Assembly: GCA_025462865.1 (NCBI GenBank)
Contig: JAOAPI010000045.1
Location: 1-64,000 of the forward strand
Source of the DNA: Candidatus Sulfotelmatobacter sp.
GTDB taxonomy: Bacteria; Acidobacteriota; Terriglobia; Terriglobales; Acidobacteriaceae
Length of the DNA: 64,000 nt
Direction of reading: 5' to 3'
Shown: piece by piece, positions 52,249 to 61,700 of the stretch
Numbering within the stretch: the stretch's first letter is position 1
Layout of the letters: every line of letters starts with the position of its first letter
Notes under the pieces: model-generated
Databases searched by the model: none
Seen by the model: only the letters and a program-made list of their open reading frames with translations
Told to the model about the DNA's origin: nothing
Position numbers and translations under genes: made by a program

Positions 52249-53208
52249 TTAGTAAAGCTTAAAGCCCACTTCAACGCTGATCTGCACGTTTACTGGGCGA
52301 CCGTCCTTCAGAGCTGGCTGAAACTTCCATTGCTTGACGGCCTCGATGGCTTTGGAATCCAGTCCCATTCCCAAGCCACGAACCACACGAATGTCGCGCG
52401 GTCGTCCCTGGTCATCTACGATCAGCCAGAGAATGCAAGTTCCCTGAGTCTTGGCGTTTCTTGCTTCCTCTGTGTATTCAGGGTCAGGTGTAGAAAGCGC
52501 TTGTGGGGCGGATATTCCACCACCAACTTTGAATACGCCTCCGCCAATTCCTCCCCCGCTCCCGGCGCCGACTCCCGGTCCATGACCCACACCGACGCCA
52601 CCGCCAGATCCAGAGCCTATACCGCCGCCCGAGCCCGTCCCATTCGACGGAGGAGCAGAAGGAAGCGCCGCAGCCGAGGGATTGCCGAGGTTCGGCATAT
52701 GATTTGAAGCCAAGTGCACTTGCGGAGGAATAACGACCGTCGGCTCAACCGCGAGCTTCGGACGCTCGTTGCGAACAATAATCTGAGGCGGAGTAATTTG
52801 CTGCATCGCCGTTTTCGGAAGTCTGCCTTTGATTGCCGGCAATTTGTCGTGATCGCCGCCGCCACCACCGCCACTGGCGATTTTCTTCGCCACCGGCAGA
52901 GCGTAGGAATCCGGCGACGGAGCGATCAGCGTCACCGTCTCGTGCGGCTGAACCTTCTCCACCACTTGGTGGCCGAAAGTTGCGCCGGCCAGAATCAAGG
53001 CCAGCAATACGACGTGCACTATCGCCGATCCAGCAAGACCATTTGATCGATAATTGTTGAACTGTCCCCAGATTGCATCCGGACCCAGCGCCTGATTTCG
53101 TACTCGCACTGGCCGCACTGCGCGCTCGCGGCCTCCGTAACGCATTGCCGTTGAAGAAACTGGGAAAAAGGTGTCAGCGGCGTGATGAGAACTTTCGTGA
53201 TTCGGCAT
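52249..53208 (-). CDS. tonB: TonB energy transducer
   Basis: ATG 53208 has AGGAG about seven bases upstream. The 319-residue product has a cytoplasmic N-terminus of 55 residues, one membrane helix (GSAIVHVVLLALILAGATF), a linker with Gly-rich runs (GSGSGGGVGVGHGPG) and a C-terminal TonB domain: PDPEYTEEARNAKTQGTCIL, DIRVVRGLGMGLDSKAIEAV and QWKFQPALKDGRPVNV. It couples the proton-motive force to outer-membrane receptors, such as the Oar-like protein at 13170-16772. ExbB and ExbD are not in the window. The Gly-rich linker replaces the usual Pro-rich one. Confidence 0.9.
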   Translation of the reverse strand: MPNHESSHHAADTFFPVSSTAMRYGGRERAVRPVRVRNQALGPDAIWGQFNNYRSNGLAGSAIVHVVLLALILAGATFGHQVVEKVQPHETVTLIAPSPDSYALPVAKKIASGGGGGGDHDKLPAIKGRLPKTAMQQITPPQIIVRNERPKLAVEPTVVIPPQVHLASNHMPNLGNPSAAALPSAPPSNGTGSGGGIGSGSGGGVGVGHGPGVGAGSGGGIGGGVFKVGGGISAPQALSTPDPEYTEEARNAKTQGTCILWLIVDDQGRPRDIRVVRGLGMGLDSKAIEAVKQWKFQPALKDGRPVNVQISVEVGFKLY

Positions 53209-53270
53209 TGGCGCTCCTAAAGACTCCCAAATAAGAAAAATAAAAAACTACAAAAGGGCGACCCGTTTTC

Positions 53271-53423
53271 TTACAGTCGCCCGGCCAGAAGCAGCACTAA
53301 CAAAACTACGACAACCAACCCAAGTCCACCGCTCGGGTAGTACCCCCAACCCCTGCTGTATGGCCAAGCGGGCAAAGCTCCAACCAGCAGAAGAACCAAA
53401 ATAATTAGCAGAATCGTTGACAT
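53271..53423 (-). CDS. DUF3309-family small membrane protein, 50 aa
   Basis: ATG 53423 has GGAGG about six bases upstream. The product reads MSTILLIILVLLLVGALPAW, PYSRGWGYYPSGGLGLVVVV, LLVLLLAGRL. Two helices flank the W-G-Y-x-P-x-G-G-x-G loop of DUF3309. It is a paralogue of the peptide at 4194-4349. It lies between SYLF and tonB genes in the same direction. Function unknown. Confidence 0.88.
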   Translation of the reverse strand: MSTILLIILVLLLVGALPAWPYSRGWGYYPSGGLGLVVVVLLVLLLAGRL

Positions 53424-53495
53424 TTAAACCCTCCGATTATCGTGCTCCGTTGAAGCAGGCCCGGTCTCTTTTCGACCGGGCCTCACCGATAAAAA

Positions 53496-54236
53496 TTACC
53501 GATCGTTCTGAGCATGTTCCTTGGACTGGCCGGAATATTTCCGGACCGCGTCCAGAAAGGCCTCAGTCTCAGGTGAATCCTTGGGATGAACTTTTCCCTC
53601 CAGAATGTCCTGAAATGGAACGAACTTTCCATACAGGAGCCTGGTTTCATCTTTATCCTGGGTAACCGCAGAGCCGTTGAGATCGATTCCGGCAAAAATT
53701 CCGCGGGCTCGTGAATAGGTCAGCACTTCAGCCTTCATCTTCCAATCGGTGTCCGCTGCCGCATCGCGTCCAACTGGACCGGCAGCTGCCGAGGCATCCG
53801 CTCCCAACTTGAATTTGCTGGTTAACAAGTGCTCCATTCCCTTATCGTTCATCACTACCATTACAAGATCCACGGCCTGACCACCGAGTTGCAGTCCCCA
53901 GCTTCCTCCGGTAATAGTGATCGGTGCCGGAGGGCTCCAGCGACCGTTTTCTGTGCGGCACGTTGCTACACCTTTGCCGTGGCTGCCGCCGAAACCTACC
54001 GCAATCTTGACCATGGAAGGAACCACCGCCAGGCACTTTGCATCCTTCATGACCTTGTCTGGAATTGCTTTATCTGGAGTACCCATGATCTCGGTCAAAA
54101 CTCGAGCGGCGTTATCAAGCCGCTTTTCAATGTCCGACCGATCCTTCTCAGCGGACCATGCCATGCTGGACAACAACAGCAGGCTAGATCCGAGCACCAC
54201 GAGACATCTCGTTGCTGTGGCACTAAACTTTTTCAT
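53496..54236 (-). CDS. SYLF/YSC84-type lipid-binding protein
   Basis: The 246-residue product has a signal peptide (CLVVLGSSLLLLSSMAWSA|E). The mature part shows the SYLF pattern: KRLDNAARVLTEIM, DAKCLAVVPSMVKIAVGFGG, GKGVATCR, WSPPAPITITGGSWGLQLGG and DLVMVVMNDKGMEHLL, then YSRARGIFAGIDLNGSAV. Eukaryotic SYLF domains bind phosphoinositides, and bacterial ones are lipid-binding and envelope-located. The C-terminal Asp/Glu/Lys tail is added. The exact role is unknown. Confidence 0.9.
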   Translation of the reverse strand: MKKFSATATRCLVVLGSSLLLLSSMAWSAEKDRSDIEKRLDNAARVLTEIMGTPDKAIPDKVMKDAKCLAVVPSMVKIAVGFGGSHGKGVATCRTENGRWSPPAPITITGGSWGLQLGGQAVDLVMVVMNDKGMEHLLTSKFKLGADASAAAGPVGRDAAADTDWKMKAEVLTYSRARGIFAGIDLNGSAVTQDKDETRLLYGKFVPFQDILEGKVHPKDSPETEAFLDAVRKYSGQSKEHAQNDR

Positions 54237-54478
54237 ACGTGAACCTTTTCTGTGCTCGAAGCGAGCAGCTGTTTATTTCCAACGGCCTTGAGCTTAGCGT
54301 CCGTAACGTTAGCGTTCCATCCGGTTCAACCTGTAAAGTGATTCAAGGGAGCCCGCAGAACTAGGGGGGGACGTAAGGGTTCGTAACATGAATAAATCGC
54401 CAAACTACAGTCTCGGCAGTATTGCCCCTTCGGAGAATGTAATTACCGATGGTAGAAACGAAATCTTTTTATCTACTC

Positions 54479-55027
54479 TCAGGCCGCATCTCCCACCGGG
54501 CTGCCGATCGGGCCAACGGCTTCGGAGTATCCGACGTCTTCCGCCTTGGTACGCCGCATGATGTCCTCGGCCCGGGTTATCTCTTGCGAAGTCTCGCAGT
54601 GAACCGCGACCAGTATCCCGCCGTTTATTAATCGACCTTCGTATCTGCCTGCTTCGCTTTCGGATATCCCGACACCGATGAGGCATCCCGCGAAACCACC
54701 TAGAGCGCCACCTACGCCTACTCCGGCCAGCGCTGCAAGAATGGGGCCGGCGGCGATAACCGGACCAATACCCGGAATCGCCAGCGCGCCAACTCCTACC
54801 AGCCATCCCATGGCACCTCCGACGGCCGCTCCCGAACCAGCTCCAACCGCCGCGCCTTCTGGCGCTTTAGTTGCATCTTCGCTCACCGCCAAATCCGTCG
54901 CCGGCTTTTCCGGCAGCACGATCGAAATATCCGATCTCGAAAACCCTGCGTCCGCAAACTGGGCGACGGCAACTTTCGCATCGTCTTCCGTCGAATAGAC
55001 TCCGAATACCGATTTGCTTTTCGCCAT
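54479..55027 (-). CDS. Gly/Ala-rich general-stress-type protein (GSP17M/ActD-like)
   Basis: The 182-residue product starts MAKSKSVFGVYSTEDDAKVA, a ferredoxin-like fold (VAQFADAGFSRSDISIVLPE) common to general stress protein 17M and DUF3341. A long Gly/Ala-rich hydrophobic segment follows (GAAVGAGSGAAVGGAMGWLV, GVGALAIPGIGPVIAAGPIL), like a glycine-zipper, and then a second strand region (EGRLINGGILVAVHCETSQE). Such proteins are often mis-named ActD by annotation pipelines; no alternative complex III genes are here. It may be a membrane-associating stress protein. Confidence 0.78.
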   Translation of the reverse strand: MAKSKSVFGVYSTEDDAKVAVAQFADAGFSRSDISIVLPEKPATDLAVSEDATKAPEGAAVGAGSGAAVGGAMGWLVGVGALAIPGIGPVIAAGPILAALAGVGVGGALGGFAGCLIGVGISESEAGRYEGRLINGGILVAVHCETSQEITRAEDIMRRTKAEDVGYSEAVGPIGSPVGDAA

Positions 55028-55137
55028 TGCTGTCGGTCCTTATCTCGCTGATCTATTGTGGGTAAGGGAGGGGATGAAACCAATCGGGGAAAGCCCTGAC
55101 ATGGAGGAATCTTTAGGGATGGGCTGCCACTCTGAAT

Positions 55138-55154
55138 GCCGTCGGTACGACGGC
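55138..55154. other. small perfect hairpin after the PAS kinase gene
   Basis: GCCGTCG, loop GTA, CGACGGC. There is no T-tract. It lies between the three-PAS kinase end and the stress-protein start. Confidence 0.4.
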
Positions 55155-55167
55155 AAAGGTCCAAGTG

Positions 55168-57099
55168 TCAGGATGCCAAATTCAAAGACGCTTCCGACAA
55201 TTCCGGTAATGCAGCATCTGCGGGAAAGGTAGCGCTCACCCGGGTGCCATTCGCTCCGGACTCAATCTCCAGGTTTCCACCCAGCTGCCGTACTCGTTCC
55301 CGCATGCCCTGGATGCCGACACCCGCTCGCGGAGCTGGCACTGGCATGCCCTTCCCGCGATCCTGAATGTTGACTTTGATATTGTTCGAATCCCGGTGAA
55401 TGGCGATAGCCGCTGAACCGCTGCCGGAATGACGGTGAATATTCGTCAGACATTCCTGGACGATGCGGAAGATTGCGGTTTCAAATTCAGGCGACAATCG
55501 TCCTACATTTGGATCCAGATGCAGATCCACTTTTATTTTGCTTCGTTCGGCAAAGCCCTCAACGTACCATCGCACCGCCGAATGTAGCCCAGCCTCATCG
55601 AGAAGCGGGGGGTGCAACAGATGAGACATAGTTCGCAAGTCTCTCGATAACTCGTCGACCAGCCGCAGGCTTTCCGTAATTTGGGCGGCCATCTCGGAAT
55701 CTTTCTGTAGCAAAGCGTCTTGTACCGGAACCAGAGTCAGGTTCAATGCCACCAGCAGCTGTCCAGCGGTGTCATGTAATTCTCGGGCGATCCTGCGTCT
55801 TTCGTCATCCTGCATGCGCATAAGCTGCGCTGACAACCTGCGAAGCCGTTCCTGAGCGCGATCGAGATCAGCGGTGCGTTCTTTAACTTTAGCCTCCAAT
55901 TCCTCGCGAGCTTCTTTGAGTGCCGCTTCAGAAGACCTCCGTTCGGTAATATCTCTGCAGACACCCATGATGCCTTCCGGGCGCTTCGCCGAATCGTACG
56001 TCACCTGGCCAAGGGCTTCCATCCAGCCCGTGCTTCCATCGGATCTGGTTTGGCGATACTCAACGTGATATTTGCCATCACCTTCAAGCGCCTGCTCAAT
56101 TGCTTTTCTAACTGCCTGACGGTCTTCGATGGTCACGCCTTCCAGAGAGGCCTCATATTTTCCCTTGAGAGATCCTCGTGGATGCCCATGAATGCTTTCC
56201 ATGTTTTCCGACCAGCGAACGCTTCCGTCGTTTATGTCCCAGTGCCAGGTACCAACGTGAGCTGCCTCGAGACAGAAGCGCATTCTTTCTTCGCTTTCTC
56301 GTAGCGCTTGTTCCACTTGTCTGGTCCTGGTGACGTCGCGGGCAACTTTCGAAGCGGCCACGATCCTGCCAGAGGCATCCTTTACCGGCGACACGGTCAA
56401 GGATACGAGAACTTTTTCGCCTCCCTTAGTGATCCTGACTGTTTCGAAATGGTCGATCCTTTGTCCCGATCTCAACCGTCTTAAAATCTCTTTCTCTTCG
56501 ATTTGCAATTCTGGAGGTATGAGGATTGTGATGGGCTTCCCCAAAACCTCACCCTCGGTGTATCCGAAGATTCGTTCCGCACTTTTATTCCAACTGTTAA
56601 TAATCCCGTTTAAATCTTTGGTGATGATCGCGTCATCGGAACTCTGAACGATTGCGGCTAATTTTGAATTGATCTCTTCCGAAGCCTTCTGCTCCGTAAT
56701 GTCCAGGCACGCGCCGACGTACCCTTCCAGCACTCCTCCGTCGCCCAAACGCGGCTGAGCGTGGGCTAACACCCAACGGTATTCGCCATCCGCGCGCCGC
56801 AGCCGGTATTCCATCTTGAACGGCAGCCGCGATTTTGTGGAAGAACGATAAGAGTCAACACATCGCTGGACGTCATCGGCATGGATGCCACTGGTCCAAC
56901 CCTCGCCGATTTCTTGTTGCATTTTTCTGCCCGTGAATTCAAGCCATGCGCGGTTGAAATAAATCAGCAGACCATTGGGATCTGAAATCCAGACCATGGC
57001 GGGCACGGCATCCGCAGTGATCATTCTGGCTGGCAAAGGGTTTTCTTCCATGGAGTCTTTTTCTCGAGCTGCGTGCAGGAACCGGGTCTCCCTTTTCAT
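55168..57099 (-). CDS. soluble PAS-PAS-PAS sensor histidine kinase (HisKA_3)
   Basis: ATG 57099 overlaps the upstream stop (ATGA). The 643-residue product has no membrane segment. It carries three PAS domains (VPAMVWISDPNGLLIYFNRA near 33; IITKDLNGIINSWNKSAERI; the third, MRFCLEAAHVGTWHWDINDG, with a PAC-type tail). Then come a coiled coil, an HisKA_3 helix (RRRIARELHDTAGQLLVALN, with the phospho-accepting histidine) and a HATPase (IVQECLTNIHRHSG and DRGKGMP). HisKA_3 kinases pair with NarL-type regulators such as those at 25.3-29.1 kb. A haem or flavin ligand cannot be judged from the sequence. Confidence 0.92.
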   Translation of the reverse strand: MKRETRFLHAAREKDSMEENPLPARMITADAVPAMVWISDPNGLLIYFNRAWLEFTGRKMQQEIGEGWTSGIHADDVQRCVDSYRSSTKSRLPFKMEYRLRRADGEYRWVLAHAQPRLGDGGVLEGYVGACLDITEQKASEEINSKLAAIVQSSDDAIITKDLNGIINSWNKSAERIFGYTEGEVLGKPITILIPPELQIEEKEILRRLRSGQRIDHFETVRITKGGEKVLVSLTVSPVKDASGRIVAASKVARDVTRTRQVEQALRESEERMRFCLEAAHVGTWHWDINDGSVRWSENMESIHGHPRGSLKGKYEASLEGVTIEDRQAVRKAIEQALEGDGKYHVEYRQTRSDGSTGWMEALGQVTYDSAKRPEGIMGVCRDITERRSSEAALKEAREELEAKVKERTADLDRAQERLRRLSAQLMRMQDDERRRIARELHDTAGQLLVALNLTLVPVQDALLQKDSEMAAQITESLRLVDELSRDLRTMSHLLHPPLLDEAGLHSAVRWYVEGFAERSKIKVDLHLDPNVGRLSPEFETAIFRIVQECLTNIHRHSGSGSAAIAIHRDSNNIKVNIQDRGKGMPVPAPRAGVGIQGMRERVRQLGGNLEIESGANGTRVSATFPADAALPELSEASLNLAS

Positions 57100-58700
57100 C
57101 CGAGTACGGGGGACGGCTCTCGTAATACGGAGCTATAGGGGATTGTGAGCTCGACCAGTGTGCCGGGCTGAGTATTGGTCAGCCGCAATTCCCCACCAAA
57201 CTCCTTGGCACGCTGTTTCATGCCGCCGATGCCAACTCCAACGCTGTCAGGCTCAAGGTCGACAATTCTCTTTCCAATACCTTTACCGTCATCGCGGACA
57301 GCAACAACGATCAGCCCATCTTTTTGGGTCAGGCTAATGCCGACTTTGTGAGCTCCCGCGTGCCGGAAAACATTGGTTAAAGCCTCCTGCACAATTCGAA
57401 AAACCGCAGTCTCAACCTCCGAGCCCAGCCTCGGAAAATCCTGCGGTTGAACGTCAAGGGAGGTTTCAATGCCGCTGCGTTTGGCTAGCCCCTCAACGTA
57501 CCAGGAGAGCGCCGAGAGCAATCCAACTTCGTCCAATAATGGCGGATGCAAAAGGTGAGACATGGTCCGGACTTGCTGAATCGCACGATCAACTATGTTG
57601 CTGGCCTGGGCCCACGTATCGTCCGGAGGACGGTCAGTTTTTTGCAGGACTGTCTTGTCCAAGACCATCTTGGCAACTGCAAGCTCCTGCCCGAGTCCGT
57701 CATGCAGATCGCGCGCTATCCGACGTCGTTCCTGATCCTGCATGGTCATCAGCCGGACGGAAAGCCGTCGCAACTCGTCAGTTCTGCGGTCAACCATTCT
57801 CTCCAGCTCGGCGGCGTTGTCGCGAATAGATTGCTCCAGCTGCTTACTGTCATGAATGTCGGAGCAGGTTCCGTACCATTTAAGGATCTTTCCTTCGGGA
57901 TCTCGAATGGGAAGAGCGCGAGCCCGAAACCAACGATAAGTCCCGTCCTCCGCCCTGAGGCGATACTCGGTTTCGTACTTTGCTCCCGATTCAACGCAGC
58001 GCAACCACTGCGCCATGGCCTTTTCGTTATCGTCGGGGTGCACGTAGTCCAGCCACCCGAAACCCTCCGCCGAACCGGGGACAGCGCCGGTATAGTCATA
58101 GAATCGGTCGCTGATGTAATCGCGAGAGCCGTCGGCCTTGCGGCTAAAAATGATGTCCGGCGCGGTGTGGATAATGGCATCGAGTTCCTGATTCTTGCCC
58201 ACCAGTTCCACGTTAAGCTGCAGGAGCAATTCCGCTTTGCGCGCTAACTCGTCAGTGCGCTCCAGAACCCGATTCTCCAGTTCGCTATTCAAAGCCTCGA
58301 GTTGTCGCGTTTTGCGGTGGAGGTCCGCGAACACACGCACCCTGGCGCGCAAGAGTTCGGGAACCACCGGGACGGAAATGTAATCCACAGCCCCATGCTC
58401 GTAACCTTTCAGTTGGTCGAGATCGGTCAGATGTACGGCTGATACAAAAATGATCGCAGTCCTTTGAAAACGTGGGTGCTGCCGAATCATCGCCGCCAAT
58501 TGAAAGCCATCGAGCTCAGGCATGCTTACATCCATAAGCACGACGGCAACATCTGTCTTCAAGAGAAGTTCCAGGGCTTCCTTGGCGGAATTGGCTTTGA
58601 TCAGGTTCTCGCCCAGTCCGCCGAGCATGACCTCATAGCTGAGCAGCTTTGCCGGCTGATCATCCACCATGAGGATGTTGACCTTCTCGTTTGTGCCCAT
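57096..58700 (-). CDS. receiver-PAS histidine kinase (HisKA_3)
   Basis: The 534-residue product has an N-terminal receiver (ILMVDDQPAKLLSYEVMLGG, VVLMDVSMPELDGFQLAAMI, with all phosphorylation residues) and a coiled coil. A PAS domain follows (IIHTAPDIIFSRKADGSRDY, RAEDGTYRWFRARALPIRD), then an HisKA_3 helix (RRRIARDLHDGLGQELAVAK) and a HATPase (IVQEALTNVFRHAGAHKVGI and RDDGKGIG). It is soluble. The receiver-first layout suggests that it takes phosphate from another kinase, most plausibly the poly-HAMP kinase just upstream, and signals on. Its stop overlaps the start of the next kinase. Confidence 0.92.
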   Translation of the reverse strand: MGTNEKVNILMVDDQPAKLLSYEVMLGGLGENLIKANSAKEALELLLKTDVAVVLMDVSMPELDGFQLAAMIRQHPRFQRTAIIFVSAVHLTDLDQLKGYEHGAVDYISVPVVPELLRARVRVFADLHRKTRQLEALNSELENRVLERTDELARKAELLLQLNVELVGKNQELDAIIHTAPDIIFSRKADGSRDYISDRFYDYTGAVPGSAEGFGWLDYVHPDDNEKAMAQWLRCVESGAKYETEYRLRAEDGTYRWFRARALPIRDPEGKILKWYGTCSDIHDSKQLEQSIRDNAAELERMVDRRTDELRRLSVRLMTMQDQERRRIARDLHDGLGQELAVAKMVLDKTVLQKTDRPPDDTWAQASNIVDRAIQQVRTMSHLLHPPLLDEVGLLSALSWYVEGLAKRSGIETSLDVQPQDFPRLGSEVETAVFRIVQEALTNVFRHAGAHKVGISLTQKDGLIVVAVRDDGKGIGKRIVDLEPDSVGVGIGGMKQRAKEFGGELRLTNTQPGTLVELTIPYSSVLREPSPVLG

Positions 58701-58754
58701 TCGACCTTTTTATTTCGTCCCTTAATACCGTCTACGCAGACATTACCCGCGTTG

Positions 58755-61700
58755 CTACCGGTGAAGCCACATACGAAGCGATGATAACAATTGCTCGGTA
58801 TTCACCGGCTTCGCCAGATACTCCGACGCCCCCGCTTCGAGACATTTCTCGCGGTCACCTTTCATTGCTTTCGCGGTGAGCGCGATGATTGGCAAGCGGC
58901 GGAATGAGGCGTTCTGCCGGATGACCTGCATCGTTTCATAGCCATCCATTTCGGGCATCATGATGTCCATAAGGACAATCGCAATATCCGGAGTGGATTC
59001 CAACTTCGCGATTGCTTCGCGGCCGGTACCAGCGGTAATCACGGTCATGCCGCGACGCTCGATCACGCTGCTCAAGGCGAAGATGTTACGGACGTCGTCG
59101 TCTACGACCAACACCTTCTTACCAACCAGAGCATCGTCAGAATGATGTAACCGGTCAAGCAACCGCTGCTTCTCCACCGGCAGATCAGCAACGACCCGAT
59201 GCAGGAACAGCGCGGTTTCATCCAACAGTCGTTCGGGCGATTCCACTCCCTTGACCACAACGCTGCGAGCGAGCGAATGCAAACGTGCATCCTCATCCGG
59301 AGAAAGCTCCTTGCCTGTGAAAACTACGACCGGCAAATCGCGAAGGGATGCAATGTCACTGAATCGTTCCAGGACCTCGAAGCCTGAAATGTCGGGCAAA
59401 CGCAGGTCGAGAACGACGCAATCGAAGGCTTCGTCATTCGCGATCTCAATAGCCTCGGCGCCTGTAGAAGCGACCGTGACGTCGATATCGTCATAGCCCA
59501 GAAGCTCCTTGATGCTAAGTTGCTCAGCGGGATTGTCTTCCACTACGAGCAGTCGCTTTCGCCGCGGTGCAGAATATTCCTTGATGCGCGACAACGCGTT
59601 TTCCAACCCTTCGGGCGTCGTGGGCTTGGTGACAAAGGCAAAAGCTCCACGCGCAAGGCCGTGATGCCGGTCTTCATCCAGCGTCAACATCTGCACCGGA
59701 ATGTGCCGGGTTGTCGGATCCTGCTTCAGATGATTCAGCACCGTCCAACCCAGCATGTCGGGGAGGAAAACATCCAAGGAGACTGCCGTTGGATGATACT
59801 CATGGGCCAGCGCAAGTGCTTCCGCCCCGCGGCCAGCGACAAGAACCTTGAAGCCCTTGTCTCTGGACAGGTCGCACAATACGCGTGCGTAATGCGGATC
59901 ATCCTCCACGATGAGCAGGATTGCATCGTCGGGTTGCAGATTGTCTCGATCGTCGACAATCTTCTCCGCAACCTGCTCGGTGGCAACCGCGGTCAGGGGT
60001 GGTGCAGGAGGAATAAACATTGGTGAGCCGCCTGCAGAGCCCGGAGTAGCCGACGCCACCCTCAAGGTTGAAGGGCCTACGTACGTCTGCGGCAAGTAAA
60101 GGGTAAACGTGCTACCGCGGCCCGGAGCGCTGCGGAGCTGGATTTCTCCGCCGAGCAGACTCGCCAGTTCACGGCTGATCGCCAGACCCAGACCTGTGCC
60201 CCCGTACTTGCGGCTGGTGCCGGCATCTGCCTGCTGGAAAGCTTCAAAGATGATGCGTTGTTTCTCGAACGGAATTCCGATACCGCTATCGGAGACTTCG
60301 AAGGCTACAACCGACGCCGCCTTCCCGAGGATCGGATGATCTTCGCTCCAACCGCTCTTAGACGGGGATACCGCTAACCGCACGCCTCCGCTCTCGGTGA
60401 ACTTGAAAGCATTGGACAGCAGGTTCTTCAGTACTTGCTGCAACCGCTTGGCGTCGGTCACCACGCTCCGGGCGAGATGCGAATCGCTCTGCACTTCGAA
60501 ACTGAGGTGGCGGTGTTCCGCTTCATGACGGAACGGACGTTCCACGGCATCCAGCAGGCTCGCGAAGAAGACTTCCTCCGCTTCCACTGAGACCGTTCCG
60601 GATTCAATCTTCGACAGATCGAGAATGTCCGTAATCAGGTTCAGTAAGTCCGTCCCCGCGCCATGAATCGTGCGCGAGAACTCGACTTGTTTCGGCGTCA
60701 GATTGCCATCCGGGTTGTCGCTCAGCTGTTGGCCCAGCACAAGAATGCTGTTCAACGGCGTACGCAATTCGTGAGACATGTTCGCAAGGAACTCTGACTT
60801 GTACTTCGAAGTGAGAGCCAACTCTTTGGCTTTCTCTTCCAGAGCGCGGCGCGCTTGCTCGATTTCCTGATTCTTGCGTTCGACTTCCACGTTTTGTTCG
60901 GCGAGCTGTTGCGCTTTCTGCGCAAGTTGCTCGTTGGTCTGTTGCAATTCTTTTTGCTGCACCTGAAGTTCGGTGGCGAGTTGCTGTGACTGCTTCAACA
61001 AGCCTTCCGTTTGCATGGTGGCTTCAATACTGTTCAGCACGATGCCGATGCTGGCCGTGAGCTGCTCGAGAAATGCCAACTGCGAGGTCGTGAAACTGCT
61101 TAATGATGCCAGCTCAATCACTGCCTTGACCCGATCTTCAAAGAGCACCGGGAGCACGATAACGTTTCGAGGAACCGCCTCGAACAGACCCGACCGAATC
61201 GCGATCGTGTTAGGGGGCAGATCCGAAATCAGCATTCGGCGTTTCTCTGCCGCGCACTGTCCCACCAACCCCTCGCCCAGCTTCAACCGCCGGAGATGTC
61301 CGTCCTCTCCATCCCCAGCGAAGGCTGAGAGCAACATCATCTCGGATGATTCCTCCCCGCCCATCTGGTAAATCACTCCTTGTTGGGCGCTCACCAGGGG
61401 CGCCAGTTCCGATAGAAGCATGCGTCCCACAGTCGCGAGATCGCGTTGTCCTTGCAACATTCCGGTGAAGCGCGCCAGGTTCGTCTTGAGCCAGTCCTGC
61501 TCGGTATTGCGATCCGTGGTTAAGCGGAGGTTGTCAATCATCGTGTTGATGTTGTCTTTCAACTCCGCCACTTCGCCGCTTGCTTCCACTTGAATGGAGC
61601 GCGTTAGGTCGCCCTTGGTTACAGCGGTTGCGACCTCGGCAATCGCGCGCACCTGGTTCGTCAAGTTATCGGCCAACAGGTTGACGTTGCCCGTGAGATC

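Noticed and set aside
54479-55027. Reading the Gly-rich protein as ActD of alternative complex III
   Set aside because: No other Act genes are nearby, and the N-terminus fits general stress protein 17M equally well.
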